64,000 nucleotides of DNA from Flavobacterium sp. CFS9 (GCF_041154745.1 NZ_AP031573.1:4464001-4528000); one strand, 5' to 3'. Shown: positions 25,740 through 34,969, numbered from the stretch's first letter. Notes: generated from the letters alone by a model not told the origin. Numbers and translations: made by a program.

Positions 25740-26582
25740 TTAAAGCTCTTTGTCCATGTACTGCTCCAAGGACGTCTTAAGGTGGTCCAGAAAAGAAGTC
25801 CTCGTTCCAGCCCTGTCTTTCATCCTGTGGAAGGAATGATGCACGTCGCCGAGCGGAATACGGAAAAGCAGCTGAAAAACAAGGGTTATCCTGCGTATCC
25901 CGATCTTTCCGTGCGATACAACTCCAGAGGCGTAAAGCGCATAGATAAGTTCAATTAGCGCGTTTTTGGAATCCGTCCAGAAAATTTCTTTGGAAAATTC
26001 CGCGCCTCCCGCAAAAGAATCCGGAGATACTACTGGATGTATCTTCGTGGTAAGGTAATTATAGATAAGCTCATTTGCGATAATCCTCGCAATCTTATTG
26101 TCATAATAGGTGGAGAACCTGTGGTCGATCTCGAAAACATAACTGTTCAGTCCATCGCTGTAATTGATCTTTCCCCGCAAAAAATATTCATCATCCCGGT
26201 CATTTCTCCCGGACTTGTAGTAACGGTAGAAATGTGTGCTGAAGATGCATTCCTTGAACTGCGCTTTAAGCTGCTGGAGATGGCTCATGAAAAATTTCTG
26301 ATGGACCTGCCCTTCCCTGACCGGACAGATGGTCTCAATGCGGAAAACTTTATTATAGAACATCAGTTTGCCCAGAATCAGAGGTTTGATGTTTCTGAAA
26401 AAGTCTATTTCCTCCGCTTCGTCTTCGAATCCCTTTTCAAGCACATGCTGCCGTGCAGTTTGAAGCACTTCCTTCAGATAGAGCGTCATCTGATGGGCCT
26501 CATCAATGAGGTGGGCGGTCTGGCAGGATAATTTCTCTTCTTTAATGCTGATTTGGGAAATAATGGAATGCAGTGAATTCAT
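25740..26582 (-). CDS. rteC: RteC-like regulator of excision
   Basis: This 280-residue protein matches the RteC family in length and pattern: an N-terminal helical region, FFRNIKPLILGKLMFYNKVFRIE in parts, FYRYYKSGRNDRDDEYFLRGKI and a C-terminal segment FSKEIFWTDSKNALIELIYALYASG. RteC in CTnDOT activates the excision operon. The ATG at 26582 gives the usual N-terminus (MNSLHSIISQI); the frame stays open to 26672. It lies about 230 bases upstream of the excisionase-like gene. No RteA/RteB two-component genes are visible beside it. Confidence 0.88.
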   Translation of the reverse strand: MNSLHSIISQISIKEEKLSCQTAHLIDEAHQMTLYLKEVLQTARQHVLEKGFEDEAEEIDFFRNIKPLILGKLMFYNKVFRIETICPVREGQVHQKFFMSHLQQLKAQFKECIFSTHFYRYYKSGRNDRDDEYFLRGKINYSDGLNSYVFEIDHRFSTYYDNKIARIIANELIYNYLTTKIHPVVSPDSFAGGAEFSKEIFWTDSKNALIELIYALYASGVVSHGKIGIRRITLVFQLLFRIPLGDVHHSFHRMKDRAGTRTSFLDHLKTSLEQYMDKEL

Positions 26583-26754
26583 ACTCGAAGGATTTAATGT
26601 AATATCTTTTACAAAAATTCCGGGCGCAGCAAAAAGTGCACTGCCTGCCGCTCTGGCATCAGAAACACTCATTGCGCCGTTCTCAAAAACAAACCTGCTG
26701 GTAAAAGATAGTACGGTTAGGTGAATTTATTAGCATTTTCGTTTAGGTGCTGGA

Positions 26755-27648
26755 TTAAAACTTGAGGCTCAGACGATACTGGGTAGGTGAAAGTCTGGTG
26801 TTCTTTTTGAAAAAACCGCTGAACGCTGCAGGACTGTCAAAGTTGAGCTGTTCGGCAAGCTCGGAAACGGAAAGCTGCGTATCGGCCAGAAGCTGATAGG
26901 CTTCCGACAATACGGTCATTTCTATAAAACGTTTGGCTGAGATCCCTAAAACTGCTTTTACGGCTTTTCCCAAATGGCCGCTGCTGACATACAGGCACTC
27001 AGCATAAAATTTCACATTATGGTGCCTCGGCGAATTCTGCTGCACCAGGCTGATGAAATCCACTACTATCCTGTCATTTCGATAGTGGAGCTTTGCCGTG
27101 CTTTTGCCATATTTATAGCGCAGATCGATGTACTCGTAAACTATTATATTGAAGTAAAGCAGCACCATTTCGTCCCTGAAGACTGCATGCCTGCTGCCGA
27201 TCTTTTTCTTCAGCAGACGCAGAAGCGATACGACATGCCGCAGTTCCTTCGCGTTAACTGCAAGAACTGGAGATTCCTTTCGGGCAAAAATTTCCATATA
27301 GCCTGCACCGAACCTTATGATCCTGCTGGAAACGGCAAATTCTGCAGTGCATGACACCAGCCATATGTGGAGACCCCCCGAGAGGGAGTCGACCGCGGCG
27401 CTTCCTGGAACAGCATATATATCGCCGGCCGCAATTTTTGCTCCGGACGAAGATTCTGCGAACGTAATGGAACCCGACACTACCGCCACAAGGGTAATCC
27501 AGCCTGGAACCATAAATTTGGAAAGCGCTTTTGCCGATCCGATATCATAAAGGTAAACCACTTTAAGGTCATTCCGCCAAAGACTGTCAGACATTGTATT
27601 CAAAATATTGCTTGTATTTGCATGTAATTTTAGGTGAAGTATGATCAT
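26755..27648 (-). CDS. AraC-family transcriptional regulator
   Basis: The 297-residue protein has an N-terminal cupin-like sensor region and a C-terminal double helix-turn-helix (about residues 195-295: YVSSGHLGKAVKAVLGISAKRF, LSVSELAEQLNFDSPAAFSGFFKKNTRLSPTQYR in parts). It starts 3 bases after the small membrane-protein gene and so belongs to the three-gene minus-strand operon 28622-26755. The ligand cannot be inferred. It may regulate its own operon or nearby ICE genes. Family assignment is secure; target genes are unknown. Confidence 0.88.
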   Translation of the reverse strand: MIILHLKLHANTSNILNTMSDSLWRNDLKVVYLYDIGSAKALSKFMVPGWITLVAVVSGSITFAESSSGAKIAAGDIYAVPGSAAVDSLSGGLHIWLVSCTAEFAVSSRIIRFGAGYMEIFARKESPVLAVNAKELRHVVSLLRLLKKKIGSRHAVFRDEMVLLYFNIIVYEYIDLRYKYGKSTAKLHYRNDRIVVDFISLVQQNSPRHHNVKFYAECLYVSSGHLGKAVKAVLGISAKRFIEMTVLSEAYQLLADTQLSVSELAEQLNFDSPAAFSGFFKKNTRLSPTQYRLSLKF

Positions 27649-27651
27649 TTT

Positions 27652-27942
27652 TCAAGGACCGGCTTTTTTTTTGGCTAGCCAGCCGCATGTCACAAAAAAG
27701 ATAAATAGTATATTGATCAGTATGGCAACCAGGACATAAATAAAATGCCGTATTCCCGAATACTTGATCTCCCCGCCGCTTAGATAGCCCACCATCTCAT
27801 CATAGCTCATAAGATCTGCGACAAGATAGAGGCTTGCTAGATTCAGCGCTATAAGGAAGAGGCAGGTGAAGACTCCTGCAGATCGCTTGTAACGCTCCAA
27901 AATGATTCGCAGGTTTATTCCCTGACGCTGTGCTTTTGGCAT
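27652..27942 (-). CDS. Small membrane protein, two spans, unknown function
   Basis: This 96-residue protein has a basic N-terminus and two membrane spans at about residues 23-44 (GVFTCLFLIALNLASLYLVA) and 66-88 (HFIYVLVAILINILFIFFV), with a Lys-rich C-terminus. The frame overlaps the upstream lipoprotein gene by 28 bases, suggesting coupled translation, though a shorter start cannot be excluded. It lies 3 bases before the AraC gene. No family recognised. Confidence 0.6.
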   Translation of the reverse strand: MPKAQRQGINLRIILERYKRSAGVFTCLFLIALNLASLYLVADLMSYDEMVGYLSGGEIKYSGIRHFIYVLVAILINILFIFFVTCGWLAKKKAGP

Positions 27943-28622
27943 ATTCCGACTGCCGCCGCCATTTTAAGTCCTAGAACAACGTTCTGATCAGATGCAAAGA
28001 CGGTCTGTGCAATTTTAGTAACAGAGGTCTCCCAATCCTTATCCTTTCTTTTCCTTTCAGTTGAATAGCGTACAACGGAAGATATGGTAAGCAATATCTG
28101 CTTATCGCTGTTGCTCAGGGCAGAATTTCCCTGGATGCCCTGCTCATAAGAAACCAGCAGTGCATATAACTCCTGGTACGTATCCTCGGCATGCAGTTCC
28201 ACAAGCTCCGAAAGCTGCAGAAGGCTGGTTCGGGCCTCTGTGCCAAGAATTGATGATAATAGAACATCATCAAGCTCGGCATCAGATGAAATTATCGGGG
28301 TGATTTGATGAAGCCTCTGGTGCAGAACTGCGTCGTTCGCCATTCCATCCAGCTCCGGATAAGTATCGGCTATCGAGTCAATCAGTACGGCAGCATGTTC
28401 AACCGAATTCAGTTCCAGACTGTCCGTGTCTATAATGTCTAGTATTTTGCTGTAGAAGCTCCCTGCAGCATCATAGGGGTTGTCCGGATTTTCAGCATCC
28501 GCCTGGTTTTCTCTCATTGTCATGGCAGCTTGGCCATTCTCAATATTTGCCATTAAAGGCTCTTGGGAGCAGGCAATGGTGAAAAATGGCAGAATTGCAA
28601 GCCATAGTTTTATGTTTTTCAT
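27915..28622 (-). CDS. Putative lipoprotein of unknown function
   Basis: This 235-residue protein has a lipoprotein signal peptide (MKNIKLWLAILPFFTIACSQ; lipobox FTIAC, Cys at about residue 18). The mature part is helical and acidic, without a recognised domain, and contains internal ADTYPELDG and DKQILLTISSVVRYSTERKRKDK segments. It is the first gene of the operon with the small membrane protein and AraC regulator. It should be anchored in the inner or outer membrane facing the periplasm. I do not recognise the family. Confidence 0.72.
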   Translation of the reverse strand: MKNIKLWLAILPFFTIACSQEPLMANIENGQAAMTMRENQADAENPDNPYDAAGSFYSKILDIIDTDSLELNSVEHAAVLIDSIADTYPELDGMANDAVLHQRLHQITPIISSDAELDDVLLSSILGTEARTSLLQLSELVELHAEDTYQELYALLVSYEQGIQGNSALSNSDKQILLTISSVVRYSTERKRKDKDWETSVTKIAQTVFASDQNVVLGLKMAAAVGICQKHSVRE

Positions 28623-28957
28623 GTTTGATGTGTTAAATGTTACTGATTTTTATTCAGTTCATTTTTCACCCGGGAGAAGCAGAACTATTCGCTGGAGTCT
28701 TTCCAGAATTTTGCTTTGAATTCAAAAGCAAATCTATTGGGTAAAACCATCACATACAAACACTTATATAGCAATTTACAGCAATACTACTGTCTTTTTT
28801 CTGAAAATCGACATACCTTTTTAACCCTAAATTTCATCGCATTTTGCTTTTTTATAGCTATATTTGAGCCATTTGGATTTCCTGTTAACAACATGGCTGT
28901 GGGAATATTTTTGGCCCACGTCATTTCCTTTCATAACAAACCGCTAAAATTTAATCT
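28623..28957. promoter_or_regulatory. Divergent promoter region of the lipoprotein and TPR-AraC genes
   Basis: No gene supported. A TATATTTG box at 28859-28866 on the plus strand matches the Bacteroidota -7 consensus (TAnnTTTG) about 90 bases before the TPR-AraC start. A TTTG at 28843-28846 is too close to be an ideal -33 element, so the assignment is tentative. Confidence 0.35.
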
Positions 28958-30634
28958 ATGGTAAAATATTTACTGGTTATCTCTTTGTGCTTCGGTTATA
29001 ATGTTAATGCACAAAAAACTGTTCCCAGAATTCCGGACTCCTTGAAAAGCGCAGATTTCGACTATCTTTTCGACTGTATCGAAAAACAGGATATTGACTC
29101 CGCAAAAAGAGAGATCTTCCTTAAGGCTTTTCTGGATAAGGCCCGATCAGAGAAAAACTGGGAAGAGCTTTCAAATGCCTATAAAAATTATGTCCATTAT
29201 GCTCCTGCAGCGCAAAAGCTCATCTATGCAGACAGTATGGTCATGGCGGCCAAAAAATCAAATGACAATTCAATCATCGGTTCGGCTTATCTGTCAAGAG
29301 GCGTGGCCTACTATGGGCAGAAACGTCTTAGAAAAGCTATGGACAGCTATCTGATTGCAGATCAGTATATATCCAAAACAGACGACGGCTACCTCATCCA
29401 TAAGACCAAATACCAGATTGCGCAGATTAAATTCTATCTCGGATATTATCATGAAGCCATCTCGCTATTTAACCAGTGCACAGAATATTTTAAGGATAAT
29501 GATGACAGGGCTTACCTGAATTCCCTTCATTCGCTGGGAGCCTGCTACAAAATGGTCGGAAACCATGGTATGAGTACCGAAATCAACAGGCTGGGAATTG
29601 CAGAGGGAATAAGAAGAGGAAACCTGGACATGCAGCATTACTTTGTGCAGTCCGAGGGAATAAACCAATGTCTGATCCACAACTACGAGTCAGCGCTCCA
29701 TAAATTGCAGTCCTCGCTGTCCGGTATCCGTTCCAATAGCGATTTTTCAAATGAAATGGTAAGCAATTTTTACATCGGCAAATGCTTTTGGGGCCTCAAT
29801 GAGAAGGAAAAGGCAATGTCATACTTCAAAAAAGTGGATCTTGGTTTTTCGCAGCATGCATATATGAGGCCTGATCTACGGCAGGCTTATGAATATATGA
29901 TCTCCTATTACAGGGACAGGAAGATGATTGAGGCGCAGCTCCATTATGTGGAACGCCTGCTGGCGGTGGATAAGAAGCTTCATATTACCTATACCTATCT
30001 TCAGGGAAAAATCAGAAAGGAATATGAAACCCAGGATCTTTTGAGGGAGCAGCAGATTTTAAGGCATTCCGTTGACAGCCAAAAAAATAACGACCGAATA
30101 TCCATATCGGTTATCTGCATACTTTTTCTCCTTATCTTGTTAGGGATAATATGGTTCTTCAAAAGCAGAAGCGAATCGCGAAAAAAATATGAGGAGCTGC
30201 TGCAGAAAATTGAAATTGAAACCAGAGCCAAGTCCGAGAAAACCGACGAGCTCGATTTTGCGATAAGCAGCGATGTCGAGCAGGCGGTGCTGCAGTCCTT
30301 GAAAAAATTTGAGGTGGGCAGGAAATTTCTGGAAAAAGGTTTGAATCTTACCAAACTGGCGGGCCATTTCAATACCAACACAAAATATCTGTCGGTCATC
30401 ATCGCGCGTCACAGAAATCAAAACTTCAGCCAGTACATTAACTCACTTAAGATAGATTATATAGCCAAAAGGATCAGAAATGAGAAAACACTGCAGAATT
30501 ACACCCATGATGCCCTTGCTCTGGAAGCGGGCTTCAGCACTACAAGACGTTTTGTAAAAGCTTTTGTAAGCTGCACGGGGATAACTCCTAAATACTTCAT
30601 CGAAGAATTGAGGAAAGATGAAAATCTTCCTTGA
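28958..30634 (+). CDS. TPR-AraC hybrid membrane regulator
   Basis: The 558-residue protein has a signal peptide (residues 1-18), a periplasmic helical region with tetratricopeptide-like repeats (about residues 70-350, e.g. SAYLSRGVAYYGQKRLRKAMDSY in parts, YNEKEKAMSYFKK-like segments), one membrane span (about residues 385-405: ISVICILFLLILLGIIWFF) and a cytoplasmic C-terminus with an AraC-type HTH (LNLTKLAGHFNTNTKYLSVII, then ALEAGFSTTRRFVKAFVSCTGITPKYF in parts). This one-protein signalling form is typical of Bacteroidota. It may control the SusCD cluster or its divergent neighbour; nothing in the sequence settles this. Confidence 0.88.
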   Translation: MVKYLLVISLCFGYNVNAQKTVPRIPDSLKSADFDYLFDCIEKQDIDSAKREIFLKAFLDKARSEKNWEELSNAYKNYVHYAPAAQKLIYADSMVMAAKKSNDNSIIGSAYLSRGVAYYGQKRLRKAMDSYLIADQYISKTDDGYLIHKTKYQIAQIKFYLGYYHEAISLFNQCTEYFKDNDDRAYLNSLHSLGACYKMVGNHGMSTEINRLGIAEGIRRGNLDMQHYFVQSEGINQCLIHNYESALHKLQSSLSGIRSNSDFSNEMVSNFYIGKCFWGLNEKEKAMSYFKKVDLGFSQHAYMRPDLRQAYEYMISYYRDRKMIEAQLHYVERLLAVDKKLHITYTYLQGKIRKEYETQDLLREQQILRHSVDSQKNNDRISISVICILFLLILLGIIWFFKSRSESRKKYEELLQKIEIETRAKSEKTDELDFAISSDVEQAVLQSLKKFEVGRKFLEKGLNLTKLAGHFNTNTKYLSVIIARHRNQNFSQYINSLKIDYIAKRIRNEKTLQNYTHDALALEAGFSTTRRFVKAFVSCTGITPKYFIEELRKDENLP

Positions 30635-30734
30635 TGGTAAATTACTGTATAAAAGACATTGCTATTATTTTTCGCTAACAACAAGCATATCAATTTAATT
30701 TTTCCGATATGCATCGGTTAAAAGAGCAATTAAC

Positions 30735-31793
30735 CTAGACTTTTTCTAACTCTGCATCTATTTTCAAAATTTTATTTAATAAATAATTTCCAAATTCATT
30801 GGTTAATTTCAGTTTATCAGCACCACGCATTAAGCTGCCAAAGCTGTTTATTCCACTGGGAGTTATATTTAATAAATTATTTTCTAGAAAATAATTTTTC
30901 TGGTTTGTAACAGTTACATTTTGGCTTGCCCATTCTCGGCCATAATTAGGTGTTAAGTTCTCACCAACAAAATAATGCGGCCATCTATCATTTTCATTTC
31001 CTGTATTTCTAAGTTCCGAATTGACCCTATATATTGAAAGAATATTTAAATGTCCCACCGCATAGCAAATCAGCACATCGCCTTCCTTTACTCCATTTGG
31101 TTTTAATTTTGAAAAATGGAGATTGCTGTCTACCTCGTCAAATTTTGCGGATAAAGGGATTAGATCATTTGAAACACCAATAGGCTTTAGCCAAAAAGTT
31201 GCATTTGTCTTTATTCCAAGATAATTCTCTCTCTCTTCAAATAATAAGGATAAATTGAGTTTGATTGGGTTTTTCTCGATTACGGGTATGGGCGTTTCCA
31301 TAATTTTTGCCAAACATTCATCAATTTTATGTTCGTTGAAGCACTTGAATTTTATTTTGTCAATTATTCCATTTTTAATCTTATCTATTTCTATTGCATC
31401 TTTAATTAAAATCCCCCACTCATTGTTAATCCGAAGGCCGCTGTCAGTAAAATTAGCAGAAGTTATGATTGCACTTGCAGAGTTATCGGCATACTCGCCT
31501 ATAAATATTTTCCCGTGAAAGAAATTATCAATGAAGATTTCAAACTCAACTTTCAAGGAATTGAAAATCCCATAAAGCTCTTTGAAAAAATGGATTTTAG
31601 AATACTGATCTTTGTCAAATGGCTTCAACGTAGTTACAATTGTGACCTTCCGAAGACAAACCAGCTCTTTGAAGTTTATGAGTTCTATGTTCTTTGTGAT
31701 ATATGGACTTATTATTGTGGCACTATTGGCCTCCTTAAAAATTTGATTTACTTGATGCAAATGATTCTGCCTGGTAAGGTTATTTATTATCAT
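30735..31793 (-). CDS. PLD-family nuclease joined to EVE/PUA-like domain
   Basis: In this 352-residue protein the N-terminal 180 residues are phospholipase D-like: SATIISPYITKN at 24-35 and the catalytic half FFHGKIFIGE (His93, Lys95) followed by AIITSANFTDSGL (Ser112, Asn114), as in NgoFVII-type nucleases that work as dimers. The C-terminal half (about 195-330) has the look of an EVE/PUA-like base-reading domain: NATFWLKPIG, EGDVLICYAVG, ILSIYRV and WPHYFVGENLTP. Nuclease plus EVE-like module suggests restriction of DNA carrying modified bases (type IV-like). The gene is AT-rich and is the last of three same-strand island genes. Confidence 0.72.
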   Translation of the reverse strand: MIINNLTRQNHLHQVNQIFKEANSATIISPYITKNIELINFKELVCLRKVTIVTTLKPFDKDQYSKIHFFKELYGIFNSLKVEFEIFIDNFFHGKIFIGEYADNSASAIITSANFTDSGLRINNEWGILIKDAIEIDKIKNGIIDKIKFKCFNEHKIDECLAKIMETPIPVIEKNPIKLNLSLLFEERENYLGIKTNATFWLKPIGVSNDLIPLSAKFDEVDSNLHFSKLKPNGVKEGDVLICYAVGHLNILSIYRVNSELRNTGNENDRWPHYFVGENLTPNYGREWASQNVTVTNQKNYFLENNLLNITPSGINSFGSLMRGADKLKLTNEFGNYLLNKILKIDAELEKV

Positions 31794-31878
31794 TTTATTT
31801 ACTCTTTTTATTTCTCAGATTATTTAAATATTTTTTCAATGATAATATTCATCGCTTCTACAATTTACTGATTATTGG

Positions 31879-32862
31879 CTACCTTATTCTCTCTAAGTTG
31901 GTCATATATTTTTTACAGTATCTACCGGTCTCGTTATCACGCAGTGCTCTGTTTAGTGCATATCCTCCTCCAATAATAACTCCTAAAGCGCCTAATATTT
32001 CTTTGACATATTCAGGAGAGGTTGCAGCTGGATTTTTGATTAGCATATAGGCGGCAAAAGGTATTGAAGCAAGCCCTAACCCTGTCAAAAGTACCTGTCT
32101 GCTGAATTCTGAATATATATTATTGTAATTATTTATGAAATCTTGTTCACTGTAGCCTTCACCAATTTTCTCTTGGATATTTTGTAGTTCTGCGTTGAAT
32201 GCCCGTAAGTAATCTCTATTCTTTTCACGAAACTCTATTAGTCGTTCAAAAGGTACATCTGCTAGATTCTTTGGAATAAGAAGATTGATGATTCCTTTGG
32301 CAAATTTGGTAGTCCTATTTAAGCTCGGAGTTGTAAAACGGGAGTAATTGGTAAAATTGTCATACCTGTTATTATCGGTAATTATCGCCGCAGATTCTAA
32401 ATGGGCAATTTCTTTTGCCAGATAGGTCATAAATAGAAATGCGAGCTCCTCAGGCAGTGTCAGTCCGTTCTCGGTTTGGCGTCCAATGTTATTTCGCAGA
32501 CAATAATCCGCCCACGCATCGGAAAATTTTTCGTGGTAAACATTGAAATTCCAGTTTTCAGGATTTTGCCATTTTCTGATCAAGTTCGCATTATTGAATA
32601 AAAGGCTCCTCTCGTGCCTATTGTCAAAGATTTTATTTACTTCTTCAATTGCTTTCAATGTTGCTCTATATCCTACATCCGCTCCAGGACTATAAGGTCT
32701 TATTAAATCAGTTTCATCTATTATTCTTGCATAATTGTCGCTCACTTGACCGCGACGGCTGTAAGGAATAATAGGCCTGAAATTTTCGAAATATAATAAT
32801 GAAAATTTAAGCCAAGCATCAGTTGGCGGCTCAAAAGTCGGATAATAAATAAGTGGCTCCAT
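31879..32862 (-). CDS. Unknown protein, DUF6236-like
   Basis: The 327-residue protein begins MEPLIYYPTFEPPTDAWLKF and continues LLYFENFRPIIPY, a start that I associate with the DUF6236 family; that link is from memory and not certain. Residues 265-305 are hydrophobic and Gly-rich (FAAYMLIKNPAAT, GALGVIIGGGYAL), perhaps one or two membrane helices near the C-terminus. It is 85 bases upstream of the PLD gene and 116 bases downstream of the next unknown gene. A membrane-linked toxin or sensor partner of the PLD protein is possible but unproven. Confidence 0.6.
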   Translation of the reverse strand: MEPLIYYPTFEPPTDAWLKFSLLYFENFRPIIPYSRRGQVSDNYARIIDETDLIRPYSPGADVGYRATLKAIEEVNKIFDNRHERSLLFNNANLIRKWQNPENWNFNVYHEKFSDAWADYCLRNNIGRQTENGLTLPEELAFLFMTYLAKEIAHLESAAIITDNNRYDNFTNYSRFTTPSLNRTTKFAKGIINLLIPKNLADVPFERLIEFREKNRDYLRAFNAELQNIQEKIGEGYSEQDFINNYNNIYSEFSRQVLLTGLGLASIPFAAYMLIKNPAATSPEYVKEILGALGVIIGGGYALNRALRDNETGRYCKKYMTNLERIR

Positions 32863-32978
32863 TATTTAACAGTTTTATAATTTAATTTTACAATTCCTTT
32901 CTTCCATATTTCTACAAAGCACTATTAATTTTTAAAGCGCTTGTTCCGCTGATTTTCGCAATTTTAACTTACACAAAT

Positions 32979-34130
32979 CTAAATTGAAAGATAGCTGATT
33001 CCTTCGATAATCTCTTTCGATTCCTCACCCTCAAATCTGATATTTATCGCATCGCTTTCTCTAGCGTCCAACAAGAACTCTGTCAAATAGCGCGGTACAT
33101 TTTTACTGTATAAATTTTCTTCTCTAGAATTCAATTTTGTAATGAAATTTTCAAATTCGTTTAACGCATTAAATACTTTATTCAAAATTTCAATATCTCT
33201 TTGTTGATTATCATAGGATGCAAATTCGCCTGAATAAAAATAATCTGCGTATTTTTCTAAAAAAACCACGGATAATTTGGCTGGAGAGACTTCAAAATAA
33301 TGAAGCAGATATTTTAAATATCTAATAAAGGACTCTCTAAGCTGAAATGCAATAAACTCTTTATAGGCATCACTTTGCCCTTCATTGTATTCGATAGATT
33401 TTAAAAAGGATTCCAAAGCTTCCTGAACCTTTACTCCTATTACATCTGCAATTATTTCAGGAGTCCTGTCTTTCCCTCCAAAGAAAAAAAAGAAATAATT
33501 TACTTCGCAGCGTTTCATGTCAAATTTCCCTATTCTGAAATTATGTTCTTTATTTTTTTTGAAAGACACCTTTGGAGTCTGCGTTTTTGCCTGCTTATCA
33601 ATATCGGCAACTGAAACAAACTTTGTTTTTCGAATTAAATTCCCTGCATTAGCTTCTAAATCCCCCATATCTTCGATCAAAGGAAAAGCATATACAACCG
33701 CATTGCCCTTATCACCTCCTATGCCATTGGCAAGACTGCGAAGTACAAAATGCTGATTCGTGCTCGTCGAATTTATCTTAAATTTAAAATGATCATGTGG
33801 GGTCTTGCTGAATTCACTTTTAGGATCTGGGCTGGAAGTTTGCAGGTCTCCTTTTTTATATTGTATAAAAAGCAGATGCCCGCCGCTGCCCGATTTTATT
33901 CTTACATCAAATCCGCCACCTGCATTTCCAGTTGGATCATCCTTCCCTTCCGTTGTAATGTGGAACCCTCCAGCAGTAGACTTTGGAACATTAAAAAAAG
34001 GTAATCGATGTGCTGGTCTCCAGTAGTCCCATAACGGAATATCTTTTAAAAACCAAAAATAACTGTCGGCAAGGTTAAGAAGTTCGTGCGTTATGTTTAG
34101 CTCAAGTGTTTTTTCGTGAAATTCCATCAT
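32979..34130 (-). CDS. Unknown protein with possible PD-(D/E)XK-like N-terminus
   Basis: The 383-residue protein has an N-terminal domain with GFHITTEGKDD, GGGFDVRIKSGSGGHLLFIQYKKG (split into Asp at about 75 and Gln-x-Lys at about 91-93). The order Glu, Asp, Gln-x-Lys resembles divergent PD-(D/E)XK nucleases of the Cap4 type, but I cannot confirm it. The rest is helical (about residues 200-350). A run of five Phe (NYFFFFFGGKD) lies at about residue 215. It is the first of three AT-rich island genes on the minus strand. If it is a nuclease, the island would hold two different nucleases. Confidence 0.6.
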   Translation of the reverse strand: MMEFHEKTLELNITHELLNLADSYFWFLKDIPLWDYWRPAHRLPFFNVPKSTAGGFHITTEGKDDPTGNAGGGFDVRIKSGSGGHLLFIQYKKGDLQTSSPDPKSEFSKTPHDHFKFKINSTSTNQHFVLRSLANGIGGDKGNAVVYAFPLIEDMGDLEANAGNLIRKTKFVSVADIDKQAKTQTPKVSFKKNKEHNFRIGKFDMKRCEVNYFFFFFGGKDRTPEIIADVIGVKVQEALESFLKSIEYNEGQSDAYKEFIAFQLRESFIRYLKYLLHYFEVSPAKLSVVFLEKYADYFYSGEFASYDNQQRDIEILNKVFNALNEFENFITKLNSREENLYSKNVPRYLTEFLLDARESDAINIRFEGEESKEIIEGISYLSI

Positions 34131-34437
34131 TAATTATTATTTTTTTTATTTTAAAGGACATTATTCCCTATCTCAATTATTAATTGGACAAACCTAGAAT
34201 ACTATTTGAATATATATTTACGGTTTTCCGCAAATCGAGCAATTCTATCTACAAAATAATCGTTTTATGATATAATTTGTGACAGTACAAATACCTGTTT
34301 TACTAAATTATAAGCATAAAAAAAGATGCTTATTAAGCATCCTTAGGTATTTTGTTTAAATGTTATTTAATTAACTTTTTCGTTTATCTTCTAAAGATCA
34401 AATTTATTAGTTCCTAGCCTTAAAAATTTAAAGAAAA
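34131..34437. other. AT-rich intergenic stretch, likely promoter of the island genes
   Basis: No gene seen. TAGGTTTG read on the minus strand (34189-34196) fits the -7 consensus 60 bases before the 34130 start, but no well-spaced -33 element was found. Confidence 0.35.
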
Positions 34438-34731
34438 TTATTTCGTAAGAGCTTTCTTAAATATATTTATATCTGAATTATCAATTGAATCATAAACTTT
34501 TGCAAAATCTGTTAAAGAAAATCCCATCGATTCAACTATTAAAAATAATGTTAAAGAATTTGGTATAGATTTACCATTAAAAGTATCAGAAACAGTAGCT
34601 TTTCTTATATACGCAGTCAATGCAATTTTATTATAGCTTTGAGCGACAGGTGCTTCACCAGTGCTTTCAAGTAACCTGCGTAAGCTAATTGCAATTCGTA
34701 ATTTGATATTTTCGTCTGTTTCTTTTTTCAC
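34438..34731 (-). CDS. XRE-like helix-turn-helix regulator
   Basis: The 97-residue protein carries a helix-turn-helix-like segment (LRIAISLRRLLESTG, YNKIALTAYIRKATVSDTFNG, KSIPNSLTLFLIVESMG) with the sequence feel of XRE/lambda-repressor proteins. It is AT-rich like the island beside it and lies 307 bases upstream of the first island gene on the same strand. A perfect inverted repeat lies 26 bases before its start, so it probably represses itself and perhaps the neighbouring unit. No protease or ligand domain. Confidence 0.7.
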   Translation of the reverse strand: MKKETDENIKLRIAISLRRLLESTGEAPVAQSYNKIALTAYIRKATVSDTFNGKSIPNSLTLFLIVESMGFSLTDFAKVYDSIDNSDINIFKKALTK

Positions 34732-34757
34732 AATGCAATTAACATTAACTAAAATAA

Positions 34758-34787
34758 TTTATCGGTACGTTTTGGCGTACCGATAAA
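34758..34787. promoter_or_regulatory. Perfect 12-bp inverted repeat, probable operator
   Basis: TTTATCGGTACG and CGTACCGATAAA flank TTTTGG. It lies 26 bases upstream of the HTH gene start and just before a plus-strand TATATTTG box (34794-34801), so binding could control transcription in both directions. The HTH protein at 34438 is the natural candidate to bind it. There is no T-run, so it is not a terminator. Confidence 0.65.
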
Positions 34788-34913
34788 ATTTATTATATTT
34801 GGCTCGATACTAGTATTTAAGTATCCTTTTTTTATTATTTTTGCGATTCTTCATTAAAAAATATTTGAAGCATTCGCTTTGAATCTCGTTATCGAAAACT
34901 GGCGTTTAAATAA

Positions 34914-34969
34914 CCACGAGATGATAAGTAAGATGCTCACGCTTTTGGCGTGGGCTCACTTATTCGTGG
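34914..34969. repeat. Long imperfect hairpin of unknown type
   Basis: The inner stem GCTCACGC/GCGTGGGC (8 bp, one G-T pair, TTTTG loop) continues through ATAAGT/ACTTAT to CCACG/CGTGG. It lies in a 600-base stretch between the HTH gene and susC without a convincing gene. It could be a structured RNA, a mobile-element end or a recombination site; none is proven. Confidence 0.45.

Noticed and set aside
28716..28964. 82-codon frame before the TPR-AraC gene
   Set aside because: It overlaps the start of a certain gene and contains the likely promoter box; biased Phe/Ile content reflects AT-richness.
30704..30717. CCGAT-ATGC-ATCGG palindrome as terminator between the TPR-AraC and PLD genes
   Set aside because: The stem is only 5 bp and has no T-run on either strand.
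34914..34969. CRISPR-like or IS200/IS605-type hairpin
   Set aside because: Only one copy is seen, with no spacer array and no transposase gene nearby, so neither name is justified; reported only as a hairpin of unknown type.
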